A stretch of 64,000 nucleotides of DNA from UBA961 sp049317525 (lineage in GTDB: Bacteria > Bacteroidota > Ignavibacteria > Kapaibacteriales > UBA961). How positions within the stretch are numbered: position 1 is the first letter of the stretch; each line of letters opens with the position of its first letter. The translations under genes and the position numbers were made by a program. Positions 25,401 through 33,589 of this stretch are shown piece by piece. Location: the NCBI GenBank assembly GCA_049317525.1, contig JBMOIC010000013.1:6381-70380 (forward strand), read 5' to 3'. The notes under the pieces were generated by a model, which saw only the letters and a list, made by a program, of their open reading frames with translations, was not told where the DNA came from and did not search any database.

Positions 25401-28280
25401 CTAACCGAAGCAAATAAAGGTTCTGTGGCATCATTAGGAAATACATTTACAGGTATTGTAAGTACTGATTATAGTCTTTTTACCTCTATCTTTAGCATTA
25501 TGGCTAGCAATAATTATGTAAGAAGAATTGGAGACCTTGTTAATAGCGCTAAGGCAGGAAATTTTGGATTTGATATTTTGTTTAATAATTCTTGCTTGCA
25601 ATTTAATCTAATGGGCGATCCAATGACAAATCTAGCCCTTGTAGATAAGCCCGATTATTATATAAGAACAAGTGATCTATCGCTTGCTTCTTCTACAATT
25701 TCTGCAAATGATAGCATATTTACTCTTAATGGAATATGCCACAATAGAGGCATTGGTAATGGAAAAAATATTCCTATTCGCATTATGCGTTCTATTGGCA
25801 GCATAAAAGATACATTTAATATTTCTACAGATTCTTTGTGTAGAAGTAGTTCATTTTCTCTTAACTTTCCTATTAAAGGTATTTCTGGTACTCATATGAT
25901 TACAGTTCATATCGATCCAGATAGCGTAATTCAGGAAGAAAATATCAAGGATAATAATATTCTGTCTATTCCCGTGAATGTGTTTGCTAATGGATTGTCT
26001 ATGGTAGATCCACTTCCTGGCTGGACAGTTAATGCAGAAAAACCTCAATTTAGATGTATAATCCCAAAAAATTCTTCTGCACAATCATTAGAATTACAGT
26101 TAAAACAGATAAACAATGATTCAATTATCTCTCAATACATGGGTGATACAGATAATACATTGAAAGTGTATGAAGGGTATATTGATTGGTTTCCCTCTGC
26201 TGATGCCTTGCAGCAATATATAGGAAAAGATATTCTGTTTAATGCTCGAGTTCTTGATTCACTTACAAATCAATATAGTAAATGGACATCTATCCCTATT
26301 CATATTGAAAAAAGTGCTAGCGATACAGTTCATTTTTCATTGTTCAACCTTGCAGCCTGGAAAGAGTCTGAATCTAGTCAATTAGATATTAATGCTACTT
26401 CATCAGCTTTGTCAATTTCATCTATAAAAAGGAATATAACTGTTATTGGTTGTAATGCGGGTGCGGGTGGACGCTATGCAGACATTAATTATGGTGGCAG
26501 AGTATATATCGAAAGAAATGATGCCGCAAAATTATGTGTACTAAAGATTAGTCCTTATGATACTATTGGTACATTCCGAGAGTTTAATGCATTTTTAAGC
26601 CCACAAGATAATGAACTAGATTATCGAGGAAATTCAAAAGATCTAGTCACCTTCCTTAAAGATTCTGTGCAAAAAGGTGATTATATTGCCATAACTGTTT
26701 CTGATGCATGTTTTAGAGGCCCTATAGTTACATCGGCTGGGCTTATTGGAGATTCTCAAAGCCTAATAGATGCTCTGAAAGAGTGTGGTTCTACTTTGAT
26801 CGACTCTGTCTTCAATGCAAAAACATATCAAAATGGTGCCGAAATATCTGGCTCTGATAGAATAGCTTCCTCTTTTGTAATGATAGGAAGAAAAGGAAGT
26901 CTCCCTGGTTCGGCAATAGAAAAATTTGCTCCATCTTCGGATACTTTAACTGTTTCTGATACTCTTACTATTCTACAAAAATTAGGAAATTATTCATCAG
27001 GATTAATTGGACCTGCTAAAGAATGGCATTCATTAGATATTTCTACTCAATTATCCAATGGTAATTCCACTATTTTACAAGTGTATGGAAGAAATTCTTT
27101 AATACCGCAAGATTCATTGCTATATGAAGGTTCCAAGAATAACATCAATTTGAACACTATCGATGCAAAAATATTCCCTTATCTAACTGTAAACATTAAC
27201 TTAATAAATGATTCTTCAGATTTTTCTCCCATATTGAATGGTATCAATTGTACATTTATTCCAGCGCCAGAATTAACAGTCTTTCCTTCAGATTTTTCTG
27301 TAAAAGGTACATATCCTAGACAAACCATCTTAAAAGGAGATAGTTTAGAGATTTCTGGCATAATCAAAAATCTATCGTTAAAACAATCTTCTTTTCCTTT
27401 AACTGATATGTGTATTTCACAAAAACCTCTTACTGGTTCGAATTCATCTGAATCCTATACTTATCAAATTCCAATATTACAAAAAAATGCATCATATGCA
27501 TTTTCTGTTATTCTTCCTTCACAAAATGTATCAAAAAGTACAGATTGGACAATGATTTCAGATTGCTCTTTAACACATGAAGATATGTACAGATTTAATA
27601 ATACAGTAAGCAAACAACTATTTATTGACGAAGATTCTGTGCCTCCATCAATTCAAGTATATGCAGATGATATCCTATTAAAAGATAATGATACAATTTC
27701 AGCAAATCCTTCATTTTCTGTTATTGTTCAAGACAATTCTTTCTTAACTTTTGATTCTAGTAAAGTAAGGGTAAGAATTAATCGCTATTGGCAACCAGAT
27801 TCTACAGCTTCAAAGGTTACATTCACTCAATATGAATATGGATCTACACAAAGAGTTTCACTTAATTTTACAAGCTTAAATAGATTAGATATTGGCGAGA
27901 ATTTATTAACTGTCTTTACAGAAGATGCTTCTGCAAATAAAGATACTATAAGGCTATTATTACATGTAGTTTTGAATAGTTCGGTGCATTCTTTTATTCA
28001 ATGGCCTAATCCAATTCAATTACCCAATAGTGTAACAATTGGCTACAAATACGCTGCACAAAAACAAGATGCAGATTCTCGATTATCAATAGCTTCTATT
28101 AATGGATCTATTATTAATACATTACATCATAAAACTACTATTGGCAATAATCAAGTTATGTGGGATTGTAAAGATTCGAATGGTAATCTTGTAGCGCCTG
28201 GTGTCTATCTATTCAGATTGCAAATTGATGGGGATAGTTATACAGAACCTGTTTTTGGTAAGATAATTATCATTGAATAA
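22470..28280 (+). CDS. porU: T9SS sortase PorU-like C25 (gingipain-type) cysteine peptidase
   Basis: 1936 residues, much longer than P. gingivalis PorU (~1150). Signal peptide ~1-26. The N-terminal half is beta-rich. The gingipain-like C25 domain spans about 709-1075 (ADAVFIVHSDFAKQAKILAE; LYAVLIGNASWDP); the likely catalytic pair is His930 in NFIGHGSP and Cys960 in TFSCSSGAFG. After it come a CARDB-like region (~1080-1175), an ILEI/FAM3-like region (~1320-1500) and further Ig-like segments. The end (QVMWDCKDSNGNLVAPGVYLF cut short here) is a FlgD-type/T9SS C-terminal domain. PorU removes the sorting signal from T9SS cargo and attaches it to the surface. It is the only core T9SS gene here. 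A non-sortase C25 protease is the alternative. Confidence 0.8.
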   Translation: MSLYMFYRLFIGALVLCIVFTNYVFGEQTIVYTPKGIVLTITHLQTKQQNMPSNSLLNCVHIPNVADARFSIDTSSPALQSLFPLLAVPNTGAINIRYTMNGWKSIHLQKPLAMLNLFSQSQECKKDIKEFVHVERQGTLRDIPVAELSIQPFRYDYQSGKLSIADTIIVHIEFTHVVQNIPDYRINEKESGFLSRIINPQHIPACIVQYNRKSENILTENWYSANQKYIRLITKKDGIAKISGKEIIRNKPEWQGKELSRFRLIYKGNTYPFGIDKDNDSVLSNDDSFIFASKRAAGDTTWFNRVTDESSFFLTLENNPVTDTSARLSTIQSIPFNTLDSIGIVSKHIEEDHSIYAGDKTSAFEFSILSCDFKFGKNFFWQRLSTLSPYSVFTDTLQLTATSSPLSLSIALHGASDIDSLQFDHNVEILWNGNRIATDSFSGMTDKFVSISVPASLIIPGANILQIRSISISDNVFTELYLNYYEISHNTKLLCEQGELAYSNKKDQPASMQIDGLRTSSYTVIDTLHNSYLVDSTQKKGDIISAGIASNGFTSLMFRDSLYFSKIYSGCILWVLMKDGTTHFIQVQTYQDIKNVLNSYSQYTYALLLSSGNLLQSLSQNEKRDLLGTVQTPQSGPFSLLINGGNLQRHIAFGYTSMQEFLPSESGQAYRAYINSQNNFSGYIVDAEAFAETSIEDVSSSDLLQENSQADAVFIVHSDFAKQAKILAEHRNKQGWIIKIVDVKDIYKEFNHGIKSVHAIKSFLKHAHEQWKKPAPLYAVLIGNASWDPLKLLNTSNQNDFVPTYGFPVSDVWFSLLDSTQKNPDMVIGRLPVSTPEEATATVNKIIEYDELKASPWMKHFLFLSGGDPEDNTFYNQYNGINEYLTNSNICGDTTRIFRQNALGGVDESISFKIRSAINEGALWVNFIGHGSPLYYELDGWRAPDLNNKGKYFLLSTFSCSSGAFGEPSGPCRNETYLTEANKGSVASLGNTFTGIVSTDYSLFTSIFSIMASNNYVRRIGDLVNSAKAGNFGFDILFNNSCLQFNLMGDPMTNLALVDKPDYYIRTSDLSLASSTISANDSIFTLNGICHNRGIGNGKNIPIRIMRSIGSIKDTFNISTDSLCRSSSFSLNFPIKGISGTHMITVHIDPDSVIQEENIKDNNILSIPVNVFANGLSMVDPLPGWTVNAEKPQFRCIIPKNSSAQSLELQLKQINNDSIISQYMGDTDNTLKVYEGYIDWFPSADALQQYIGKDILFNARVLDSLTNQYSKWTSIPIHIEKSASDTVHFSLFNLAAWKESESSQLDINATSSALSISSIKRNITVIGCNAGAGGRYADINYGGRVYIERNDAAKLCVLKISPYDTIGTFREFNAFLSPQDNELDYRGNSKDLVTFLKDSVQKGDYIAITVSDACFRGPIVTSAGLIGDSQSLIDALKECGSTLIDSVFNAKTYQNGAEISGSDRIASSFVMIGRKGSLPGSAIEKFAPSSDTLTVSDTLTILQKLGNYSSGLIGPAKEWHSLDISTQLSNGNSTILQVYGRNSLIPQDSLLYEGSKNNINLNTIDAKIFPYLTVNINLINDSSDFSPILNGINCTFIPAPELTVFPSDFSVKGTYPRQTILKGDSLEISGIIKNLSLKQSSFPLTDMCISQKPLTGSNSSESYTYQIPILQKNASYAFSVILPSQNVSKSTDWTMISDCSLTHEDMYRFNNTVSKQLFIDEDSVPPSIQVYADDILLKDNDTISANPSFSVIVQDNSFLTFDSSKVRVRINRYWQPDSTASKVTFTQYEYGSTQRVSLNFTSLNRLDIGENLLTVFTEDASANKDTIRLLLHVVLNSSVHSFIQWPNPIQLPNSVTIGYKYAAQKQDADSRLSIASINGSIINTLHHKTTIGNNQVMWDCKDSNGNLVAPGVYLFRLQIDGDSYTEPVFGKIIIIE

Positions 28281-28320
28281 AAAAATGCCTTATCATCGGG
28301 GGGAAGTGATGACAAGGCAT
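28279..28320 (-). terminator. Rho-independent terminator of tRNA-Gly
   Basis: The arms 28285-28297 and 28308-28320 (ATGCCTT...CATC with GATG...AAGGCAT) pair with one mismatch around a GGGGGGAAGT loop. On the minus strand a seven-base T-run follows (28279-28285), which overlaps the stop codon of the convergent porU gene. On the plus strand no T-run follows, so it acts for the tRNA. Confidence 0.85.
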
Positions 28321-28355
28321 GCAGCATAAAGAGGAAGTAACGGCTTTCGCCGTCG

Positions 28356-28427
28356 AGCGGGAAACGAGGGTCGAACTCGCGACATCAACCTTGGCAAGGT
28401 TGCGCTCTACCACTGAGCTATTCCCGC
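28356..28427 (-). tRNA. tRNA-Gly (GCC)
   Basis: A 72-nt cloverleaf on the minus strand: acceptor stem GCGGGAA/TTCCCGC, D arm GCTC-AGTGGTA-GAGC, anticodon stem CAACC/GGTTG with loop TTGCCAA (anticodon GCC), T arm GCGAG-TTCGACC-CTCGT and discriminator T. The CCA end is not encoded. It has its own promoter inside the 3' end of lipB and its own terminator. Confidence 0.97.
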
Positions 28428-28448
28428 ACTCTCACAATTGAGTGGACA

Positions 28449-28480
28449 CAAAAATAGGTTTATAGAATAATTTATCCAAA
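28449..28480 (-). promoter_or_regulatory. Bacteroidota-type sigma-A promoter of tRNA-Gly
   Basis: On the minus strand TTTG (28480-28477), then 20 nt, then TATTTTTG (28456-28449), matching the Bacteroidota consensus TTTG-N19-20-TAnnTTTG. The start point would fall near 28442, about 15 nt before the tRNA. The -33 element lies inside the last codons of lipB. Confidence 0.7.
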
Positions 28481-29116
28481 TTTTTTTTCAAAAATAGTGT
28501 CGAATTCTTTTAAACACAGCTGTTTTACTTCATTCATATCAGGAATATATCCTAGCTCTTGAGATAATGAAGTAACATTCATATTATTAATTCCACAAGG
28601 GACAATCCATTCGAACTGATTGATATCATTAGAGATATTAAATGCCAATCCATGAGAAGTAACCCATCTAGAACAATGCAAGCCTATGGCACATATTTTT
28701 CTTTTTTGATCTATCCATACTCCGGTTTTTCCGGGAATTCTATCAGATTTAATATGATAATGTTTCAGTACTTCAATAATCACTTGTTCTATAGCCCTTA
28801 AGAACCAATGTAAATCTTGTTTATAATCCATTAAATTAAAAATAGGATAGACTACCATTTGTCCTGGATTATGCAAAGTGATATCTCCCCCACGATTAAT
28901 TGGAATAACTTCTATATGTAATGATTGAAGAAATTCGGAAGAAATTAATAAGTGTTGTTCGCCACCTTCTTTGCCAATGGTAATTACAGTAGGGTGCTCG
29001 CACATTATCAATGTACTATGTGATGTACCAGATTGAATGGATTTTACTAAGTCTTCTTGTTTTTTCCAGGCATCTCTATATTGGATCATTCCCCAATCCT
29101 GAACATTGAATGGCAT
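28472..29116 (-). CDS. lipB: Octanoyl-[acyl carrier protein]:protein octanoyltransferase
   Basis: 214 residues. LipB moves octanoate from ACP to lipoyl domains of 2-oxoacid dehydrogenases and the glycine cleavage H protein. The family block is GGDITLHNPGQ (76-86; usually HGPGQ, so Gly is Asn here). The acyl-thioester Cys174 in IVPCGI and Lys140 in RKICAIG are kept, so it should be active. Translation starts at ATG 29116, downstream of a TATTTTTG box. lipA is not in the window. Confidence 0.94.
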   Translation of the reverse strand: MPFNVQDWGMIQYRDAWKKQEDLVKSIQSGTSHSTLIMCEHPTVITIGKEGGEQHLLISSEFLQSLHIEVIPINRGGDITLHNPGQMVVYPIFNLMDYKQDLHWFLRAIEQVIIEVLKHYHIKSDRIPGKTGVWIDQKRKICAIGLHCSRWVTSHGLAFNISNDINQFEWIVPCGINNMNVTSLSQELGYIPDMNEVKQLCLKEFDTIFEKKFG

Positions 29117-29159
29117 ATAGAAACTCTGATTAAGTAATAAAGGGTAGAGATTTTATAAG

Positions 29160-29167
29160 CAAAAATA
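29160..29167 (-). promoter_or_regulatory. -7 box upstream of lipB
   Basis: TATTTTTG on the minus strand, an exact match to TAnnTTTG, 43 nt upstream of the lipB start codon. No clear TTTG lies at the -33 distance. It fits the 61-nt gap after the upstream lipoprotein gene. Confidence 0.45.
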
Positions 29168-29177
29168 CTCAAGATAA

Positions 29178-30323
29178 TCAGAAAGTAATGCCTGTTATCT
29201 TACAGTAATTTTTAGGATTATTTGCATTTGTAATAGGAAATTCGAAACTAGTACTAAAAGGACCAGAATATTTAGGAGTAATTTTAACGATATAATTCAT
29301 TGCAGTTTTTGGGCTTAGCCAATACCCTTGATTTTTTCCCGATATAATAATGGTTAATGAATCTGTATCTTTAAAATTGACAAATTCTTTAACATAACAT
29401 GGGCTATCTGTATTATTAACAATACTACAAGAAGCCATATATACCATTGATTTAAATGCATAATTTACATGTATATCAGTTACATATACATTTGGTATTA
29501 AATGTATTTCAGCATTAACTTTAGCTATTTGTTTAACTCTGCCTTGTCCTGAATATGAAATATTAGCATGTAAATCTGCAGAAATAGAAGAACCTAATAA
29601 AGTTGAAATACATCTAATTGGAATCGACCTATAATAACCTGGGAAAATTACCATTGGGAATATAGCATTGTTTAGCACTTGAAATTGAGATATTTCTCCT
29701 GATACAAAAGATGCACCTGTAACTGTCACATTTCGGTTACCTTTATTATATACCTTGATAGTTGTATCGCGATTTTCTCCAAAGATTAAATCTCCAAAAT
29801 GCAAATCTTCTACCCATACCCTTGTTCCGGGCAAAACATTGCACCTAATTGGTACAAAGAAGTTCTTCCAAGAATTTATTAAGATTGTGTCTTGAATAAT
29901 TCCTTCTTGCGTAGGCTTACATGTTAAAGAAATTGTTCTGCTTGAACCAACTTTTCCTTTTGGTGATAGAATAAAAGAAATACTATCAGACATAAGTTTA
30001 AAGCCGATTGCACCATTAGATAATTCAACAGAATTAATGGGAATAAATAAAGAATCTGAAGTATTAATGAATTCTACAGTTGTTGTAATTTCCGAGGATG
30101 GAAATTCTGACTCAAAATGTAAAGAAGCAGGATTAACTACTAAATATTCTCTATATAATGAATCTAATGTTATGGAATCTATCACATTTCTTGATCTATC
30201 AGCAGGCACTTCTGTGGCTGGAGAACAAGAACTGATAAGAATCAGTAATAAAGTAATGATTGAATATGTGGTAGTAACAATCATTGAATATGTGTTGTGT
30301 GCTTTTGATGAAATAGGTGGCAA
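29178..30323 (-). CDS. Lipoprotein with repeated Ig-like (DUF1573/ASH-type) beta domains
   Basis: 381 residues as read from a TTG at 30323, 9 nt after the anti-sigma gene; an ATG at 30284 (residue 14) is an equally reasonable start because the TTG has its purine block too close. Lipobox ISSC at about residue 33. The mature protein looks like three Ig-like modules with the phrase pattern 'LHFESEFPSSE', 'LHFGDLIFGENRD' and 'VYNKGNRNVTVTG' known from DUF1573 or ASPM/SPD-2/Hydin-type domains. It probably forms an operon with the sigma/anti-sigma pair, and may be a sensor or a target. Confidence 0.6.
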   Translation of the reverse strand: MPPISSKAHNTYSMIVTTTYSIITLLLILISSCSPATEVPADRSRNVIDSITLDSLYREYLVVNPASLHFESEFPSSEITTTVEFINTSDSLFIPINSVELSNGAIGFKLMSDSISFILSPKGKVGSSRTISLTCKPTQEGIIQDTILINSWKNFFVPIRCNVLPGTRVWVEDLHFGDLIFGENRDTTIKVYNKGNRNVTVTGASFVSGEISQFQVLNNAIFPMVIFPGYYRSIPIRCISTLLGSSISADLHANISYSGQGRVKQIAKVNAEIHLIPNVYVTDIHVNYAFKSMVYMASCSIVNNTDSPCYVKEFVNFKDTDSLTIIISGKNQGYWLSPKTAMNYIVKITPKYSGPFSTSFEFPITNANNPKNYCKITGITF

Positions 30324-30332
30324 GGGGCAATC

Positions 30333-31493
30333 CTAAAGCTTAATCTTGGCACCATAGGTTAAGCCTATTTTTTGCGTGCTAAACCATTGTTGCTGATGTG
30401 AATACAAAGAGGAAATTCCTTCAACTCCTGTCATTAATGTAATTCTATTTGAAAGATCATATTCGATACCGGCAGATACTCTGCCAAGTGGTCCTGTTTC
30501 GGTAGCTCCTGCAGATATTTTAACAATTGGTTTAACTGAATAATCGGTAGTAAAAGTATGCTTCCATCCAATAGCTGCCCATGATGCTAGATATGTTTGA
30601 TCATATTGAATAAAATAATTTCCTTCTTGTCCACTGAATCTATGAGGAATAAATTCTTGCCCACCTTCGGCATATATAGAATTATTTTTTGACAATGCAT
30701 ATTCTATGGATAATGCAAGATTATTCACACTTGGCTTGATAGATGGATTTACTGTTTGTGGTGTATAAGAATGCTGAGTAAAACCTCTTAATCCAATAGA
30801 AAATTCAGAAGTTGGTTCTTCATTAATTATTGTTTTATCTACTTTCCAAGCTACATCTTCAAATACAGTTTCAGATATATTCTCTGGCGAATATTCATCA
30901 TACAAAGCAAGCGGTTTATCTACATTCACAGATGCATCAACCATAGAAGTTTGATGTATTTCTGGGAAATACACATGAGAAAAACTAAATGGTGCCAATG
31001 CAATTGATGAATAACTATTCCTTCCAAGATTATTCCACTGTTTATTTGAATTTTGCTGTAATTCTATTGGAGATTGTTGAATACTTTGTGAACTTTGAAT
31101 TGAATTTAGTAATTGTTTATCTGGGTTCAAGGTCATAAAAAAACCAGTAAGTGCAGCCCCAGTTAACAAATACAGCAAAGGTTGTACAACAATTCCAGCA
31201 AATGTAGTCAAAGAAGTTTTTGCTGTTTCCATAAATGTTGGCTGAGCAACTGTAGTACCTAATCCAATGGCTCCTATGCGTCTTAATACACCTTCTTGCA
31301 ATATTTTAGGTGGAGCTATTAATGTAGTATCAAAATGACGCTTCATTGCAAGATGTTCATTCATTTCCTGCTGTAAATCAGAATCTGATGCCAGCATTGA
31401 AAACAAAGTTGGATGCATTAATTCAGGCAATTCACCATCAACATATAATGTTAATAATTCAGATGGTTGTAATTGTGAAAAATCTAAACTCAT
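30333..31493 (-). CDS. Membrane anti-sigma factor fused to a barrel-like C-terminal domain
   Basis: 386 residues. Residues 1-75 resemble the anti-sigma domain of ECF regulators (LLTLYVDGELPELMHPTLFSM), without the zinc motif HxxxCxxC. One membrane helix lies at about 98-121 (FAGIVVQPLLYLLTGAALTGF). A Gln/Asn/Ser-rich linker spans ~125-215. From about 235 to 386 the sequence has alternating hydrophobic/aromatic beta strands (EFSIGLRGFTQHSY; LASWAAIGWKHTF; GRVSAGIEYDLSN; IGLTYGAKIKL) like a small outer-membrane barrel. It starts 43 nt after the ECF sigma gene. One polypeptide with an inner-membrane anti-sigma part and a barrel-like end is unusual; the C-terminal fold is inferred. Confidence 0.65.
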   Translation of the reverse strand: MSLDFSQLQPSELLTLYVDGELPELMHPTLFSMLASDSDLQQEMNEHLAMKRHFDTTLIAPPKILQEGVLRRIGAIGLGTTVAQPTFMETAKTSLTTFAGIVVQPLLYLLTGAALTGFFMTLNPDKQLLNSIQSSQSIQQSPIELQQNSNKQWNNLGRNSYSSIALAPFSFSHVYFPEIHQTSMVDASVNVDKPLALYDEYSPENISETVFEDVAWKVDKTIINEEPTSEFSIGLRGFTQHSYTPQTVNPSIKPSVNNLALSIEYALSKNNSIYAEGGQEFIPHRFSGQEGNYFIQYDQTYLASWAAIGWKHTFTTDYSVKPIVKISAGATETGPLGRVSAGIEYDLSNRITLMTGVEGISSLYSHQQQWFSTQKIGLTYGAKIKL

Positions 31494-31536
31494 ATATAAC
31501 CTAATGTGTACTTTCTTCTAAATATGCCTAGCATGT

Positions 31537-32160
31537 TTATGAACGATATAAATCATCAATAAATGGTGCTAGAATGACACGAATTTTTTGTTTTGCTCTA
31601 TAAATTCTTGTTCGTACTATTGGCATTGTTGTTTCTACGATGTCAGCTATTTCATTATAACTATAGCCATACATTTCTCTTAATACTAATACTTCTTTAT
31701 AATCATCAGGAAGCATTTCTAAAGCCGTAGCAATTAATCTATTTAATTCAGTTTGCTCATATGGTGTATCAAAAGAAGGGAATTCAAAGTTTTCGAGTGA
31801 TATTTTAGTGGAATTATACTTTTTTTGTTTTTCGTTTAAACATAAATTCCGTGCTATCTTTAATAAATATCCTTGAATATTCTGAACTTCTCTGCCTAAT
31901 ACTCCCATTTCATAAAATCGGACAAATGTCTCTTGAAAAATATCATCAGTTGCTTGAATCTCGCCCAATATTTTTCTGCAATAGGAATAAATCCTTGCTG
32001 AATATCTCTCATAGAGTATATTCAGACCATAATGGGCTGATGATCCACCACCATTAAGCATAAGATAAAGCTCGATATCGCTTAGATTCTTATACCCATG
32101 GGGAGAAGATTGATCATCCACATTATGCGGAGGAATTCCTGAATTCATAAAGATGTCCAT
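31537..32160 (-). CDS. ECF-type RNA polymerase sigma factor
   Basis: 207 residues. Region 2 is visible at about 45-115 (LYERYSARIYSYCRKILG; DDIFQETFVRFYE) and region 4 at about 150-200 (LPDDYKEVLVLREMYGYSYNE, then TMPIVRTRIYRAKQKI), the DNA-binding parts for the -10 and -35 elements. No region 3, as expected for ECF sigma factors. It is followed by an anti-sigma gene, so release from that protein should switch it on. It lies 42 nt after purD, which probably gives read-through. Confidence 0.9.
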   Translation of the reverse strand: MDIFMNSGIPPHNVDDQSSPHGYKNLSDIELYLMLNGGGSSAHYGLNILYERYSARIYSYCRKILGEIQATDDIFQETFVRFYEMGVLGREVQNIQGYLLKIARNLCLNEKQKKYNSTKISLENFEFPSFDTPYEQTELNRLIATALEMLPDDYKEVLVLREMYGYSYNEIADIVETTMPIVRTRIYRAKQKIRVILAPFIDDLYRS

Positions 32161-32202
32161 TGACTTAATTGGGCTATTGATATGGTAAAGATATCAGGAT
32201 TC

Positions 32203-33492
32203 TTAGTTTGTTACAGCTAATCCCTTTTTACCTATATCTTTTCTAAAATACATACCTTGAAATGAAATATGTTCTATACTTTTATATGCTTTTTGAATTG
32301 CTTCAGATAATGTTTCTGCATGAGCACAAACTCCTAATACCCTGCCTCCAGATGTTATGATATTGTTATCTACATCTTGGCTTGTTCCAGCATGATAAAT
32401 CGTAATCTGCTCATTAGGATTAATATTTTCTGTTCCATATATCTTATATCCAATGTTATAATGATCAGGATATCCCCCAGATGCAAGTACAATATTGCAT
32501 GCAAAACCTTTTGATCTTTGTTTCATATGCTCTGCTTGTATAGAACCATTGGCAGCAGAGTACAATAATGCAGCTAAATCACCTTCAAAAACTGTAAGAA
32601 CAGCTTGAGTTTCGGGGTCTCCAAAGCGACAATTAAACTCTATCACAGATGGATTTCCATTATCTATCATTAAACCACAGAATAAACAACCTACAAATGG
32701 ATATCCAGCTTCTTTCATGGCTTTTAAGGTTGGAGTAAATATGGTATCTGCTACTTTTTGCAATACTTCGTCAGTTACAATTGGTGCAGGGGCATATGCT
32801 CCCATACCGCCAGTATTTTTCCCTACATCATTATCATATATTCTTTTATGATCTTGAGCAGGAGCCAACATCACAAAATTCTCACCATCACATATTGCAA
32901 AAACTGATGCCTCTTCCCCCTGTAAAAATTCCTCAATAACTATTTTAGAACCTGCGTCTGCAAATAATCCAGAAAAAATATCATTTATAGCATCATGCGC
33001 TTCTTGTTTTGATTCTGCAACAATAACACCCTTACCAGCTGCTAATCCGTCTGCTTTTATCACAATTGGAACAACAGAATGTTCAATATAATCATGTGCT
33101 AATTCTGCTTGATCACCAGTAAATGTAGTATACCTTGCAGTAGGGATATTATGGGATATCATTAGCTCTTTAGAAAAGCTTTTTGATGATTCTATGCGGG
33201 CTGCTAATGCAGAAGGACCAAATACCGAAATACCTTTATCTGTTAACATATCAGCTAATCCATTCACCAGAGGAGCCTCTGGTCCGATAACAACTAATTC
33301 AATAGCATTTCTTTTACAAAATGAAATAATGGTATTTGGATCATTCAAAGAACAATCAGTAACTTTTTGTGCTAAAGTTAAAATCCCTGGATTTCCTGGT
33401 AATGCAAATAATAAATCACAAGAAGCAGATTGTTTTAAACCCTTAGCTAATGCATGTTCTCTTCCGCCAGAACCAATCAATAAAATATTCAT
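32203..33492 (-). CDS. purD: Phosphoribosylamine-glycine ligase (GAR synthetase)
   Basis: 429 residues, the usual length. ATP-grasp enzyme joining glycine to phosphoribosylamine in purine synthesis. Signatures are IGSGGREHALAKGL at the N terminus, IKADGLAAGKGVIV and the GGMGAYAPAP block with EFNCRFGDPETQ in the ATP-grasp core. The start at 33492 follows a TATTTTTG promoter box. It is followed at 42 nt by an ECF sigma factor. Confidence 0.97.
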   Translation of the reverse strand: MNILLIGSGGREHALAKGLKQSASCDLLFALPGNPGILTLAQKVTDCSLNDPNTIISFCKRNAIELVVIGPEAPLVNGLADMLTDKGISVFGPSALAARIESSKSFSKELMISHNIPTARYTTFTGDQAELAHDYIEHSVVPIVIKADGLAAGKGVIVAESKQEAHDAINDIFSGLFADAGSKIVIEEFLQGEEASVFAICDGENFVMLAPAQDHKRIYDNDVGKNTGGMGAYAPAPIVTDEVLQKVADTIFTPTLKAMKEAGYPFVGCLFCGLMIDNGNPSVIEFNCRFGDPETQAVLTVFEGDLAALLYSAANGSIQAEHMKQRSKGFACNIVLASGGYPDHYNIGYKIYGTENINPNEQITIYHAGTSQDVDNNIITSGGRVLGVCAHAETLSEAIQKAYKSIEHISFQGMYFRKDIGKKGLAVTN

Positions 33493-33525
33493 ACGATATT
33501 ATATATAAAAGTAGATAGAATGCTT

Positions 33526-33533
33526 CAAAAATA
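33526..33533 (-). promoter_or_regulatory. -7 box upstream of purD
   Basis: TATTTTTG on the minus strand (exact TAnnTTTG), 33 nt upstream of the purD start. An inverted repeat (33544-33561) that contains a TTG lies just upstream, where a repressor or the -33 contact could be. Confidence 0.45.
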
Positions 33534-33543
33534 CTGAGTTTTT

Positions 33544-33561
33544 ATTGTCTAAATAGACAAT
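33544..33561. promoter_or_regulatory. Inverted repeat next to the purD promoter
   Basis: ATTGTCT (33544-33550), 4 nt, AGACAAT (33555-33561). It lies about 10 nt upstream of the purD -7 box and has no T-run, so an operator is more likely than a terminator. No regulator is known. Confidence 0.3.
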
Positions 33562-33589
33562 TCAACAGTAATTTTATCTTATAACTTTA

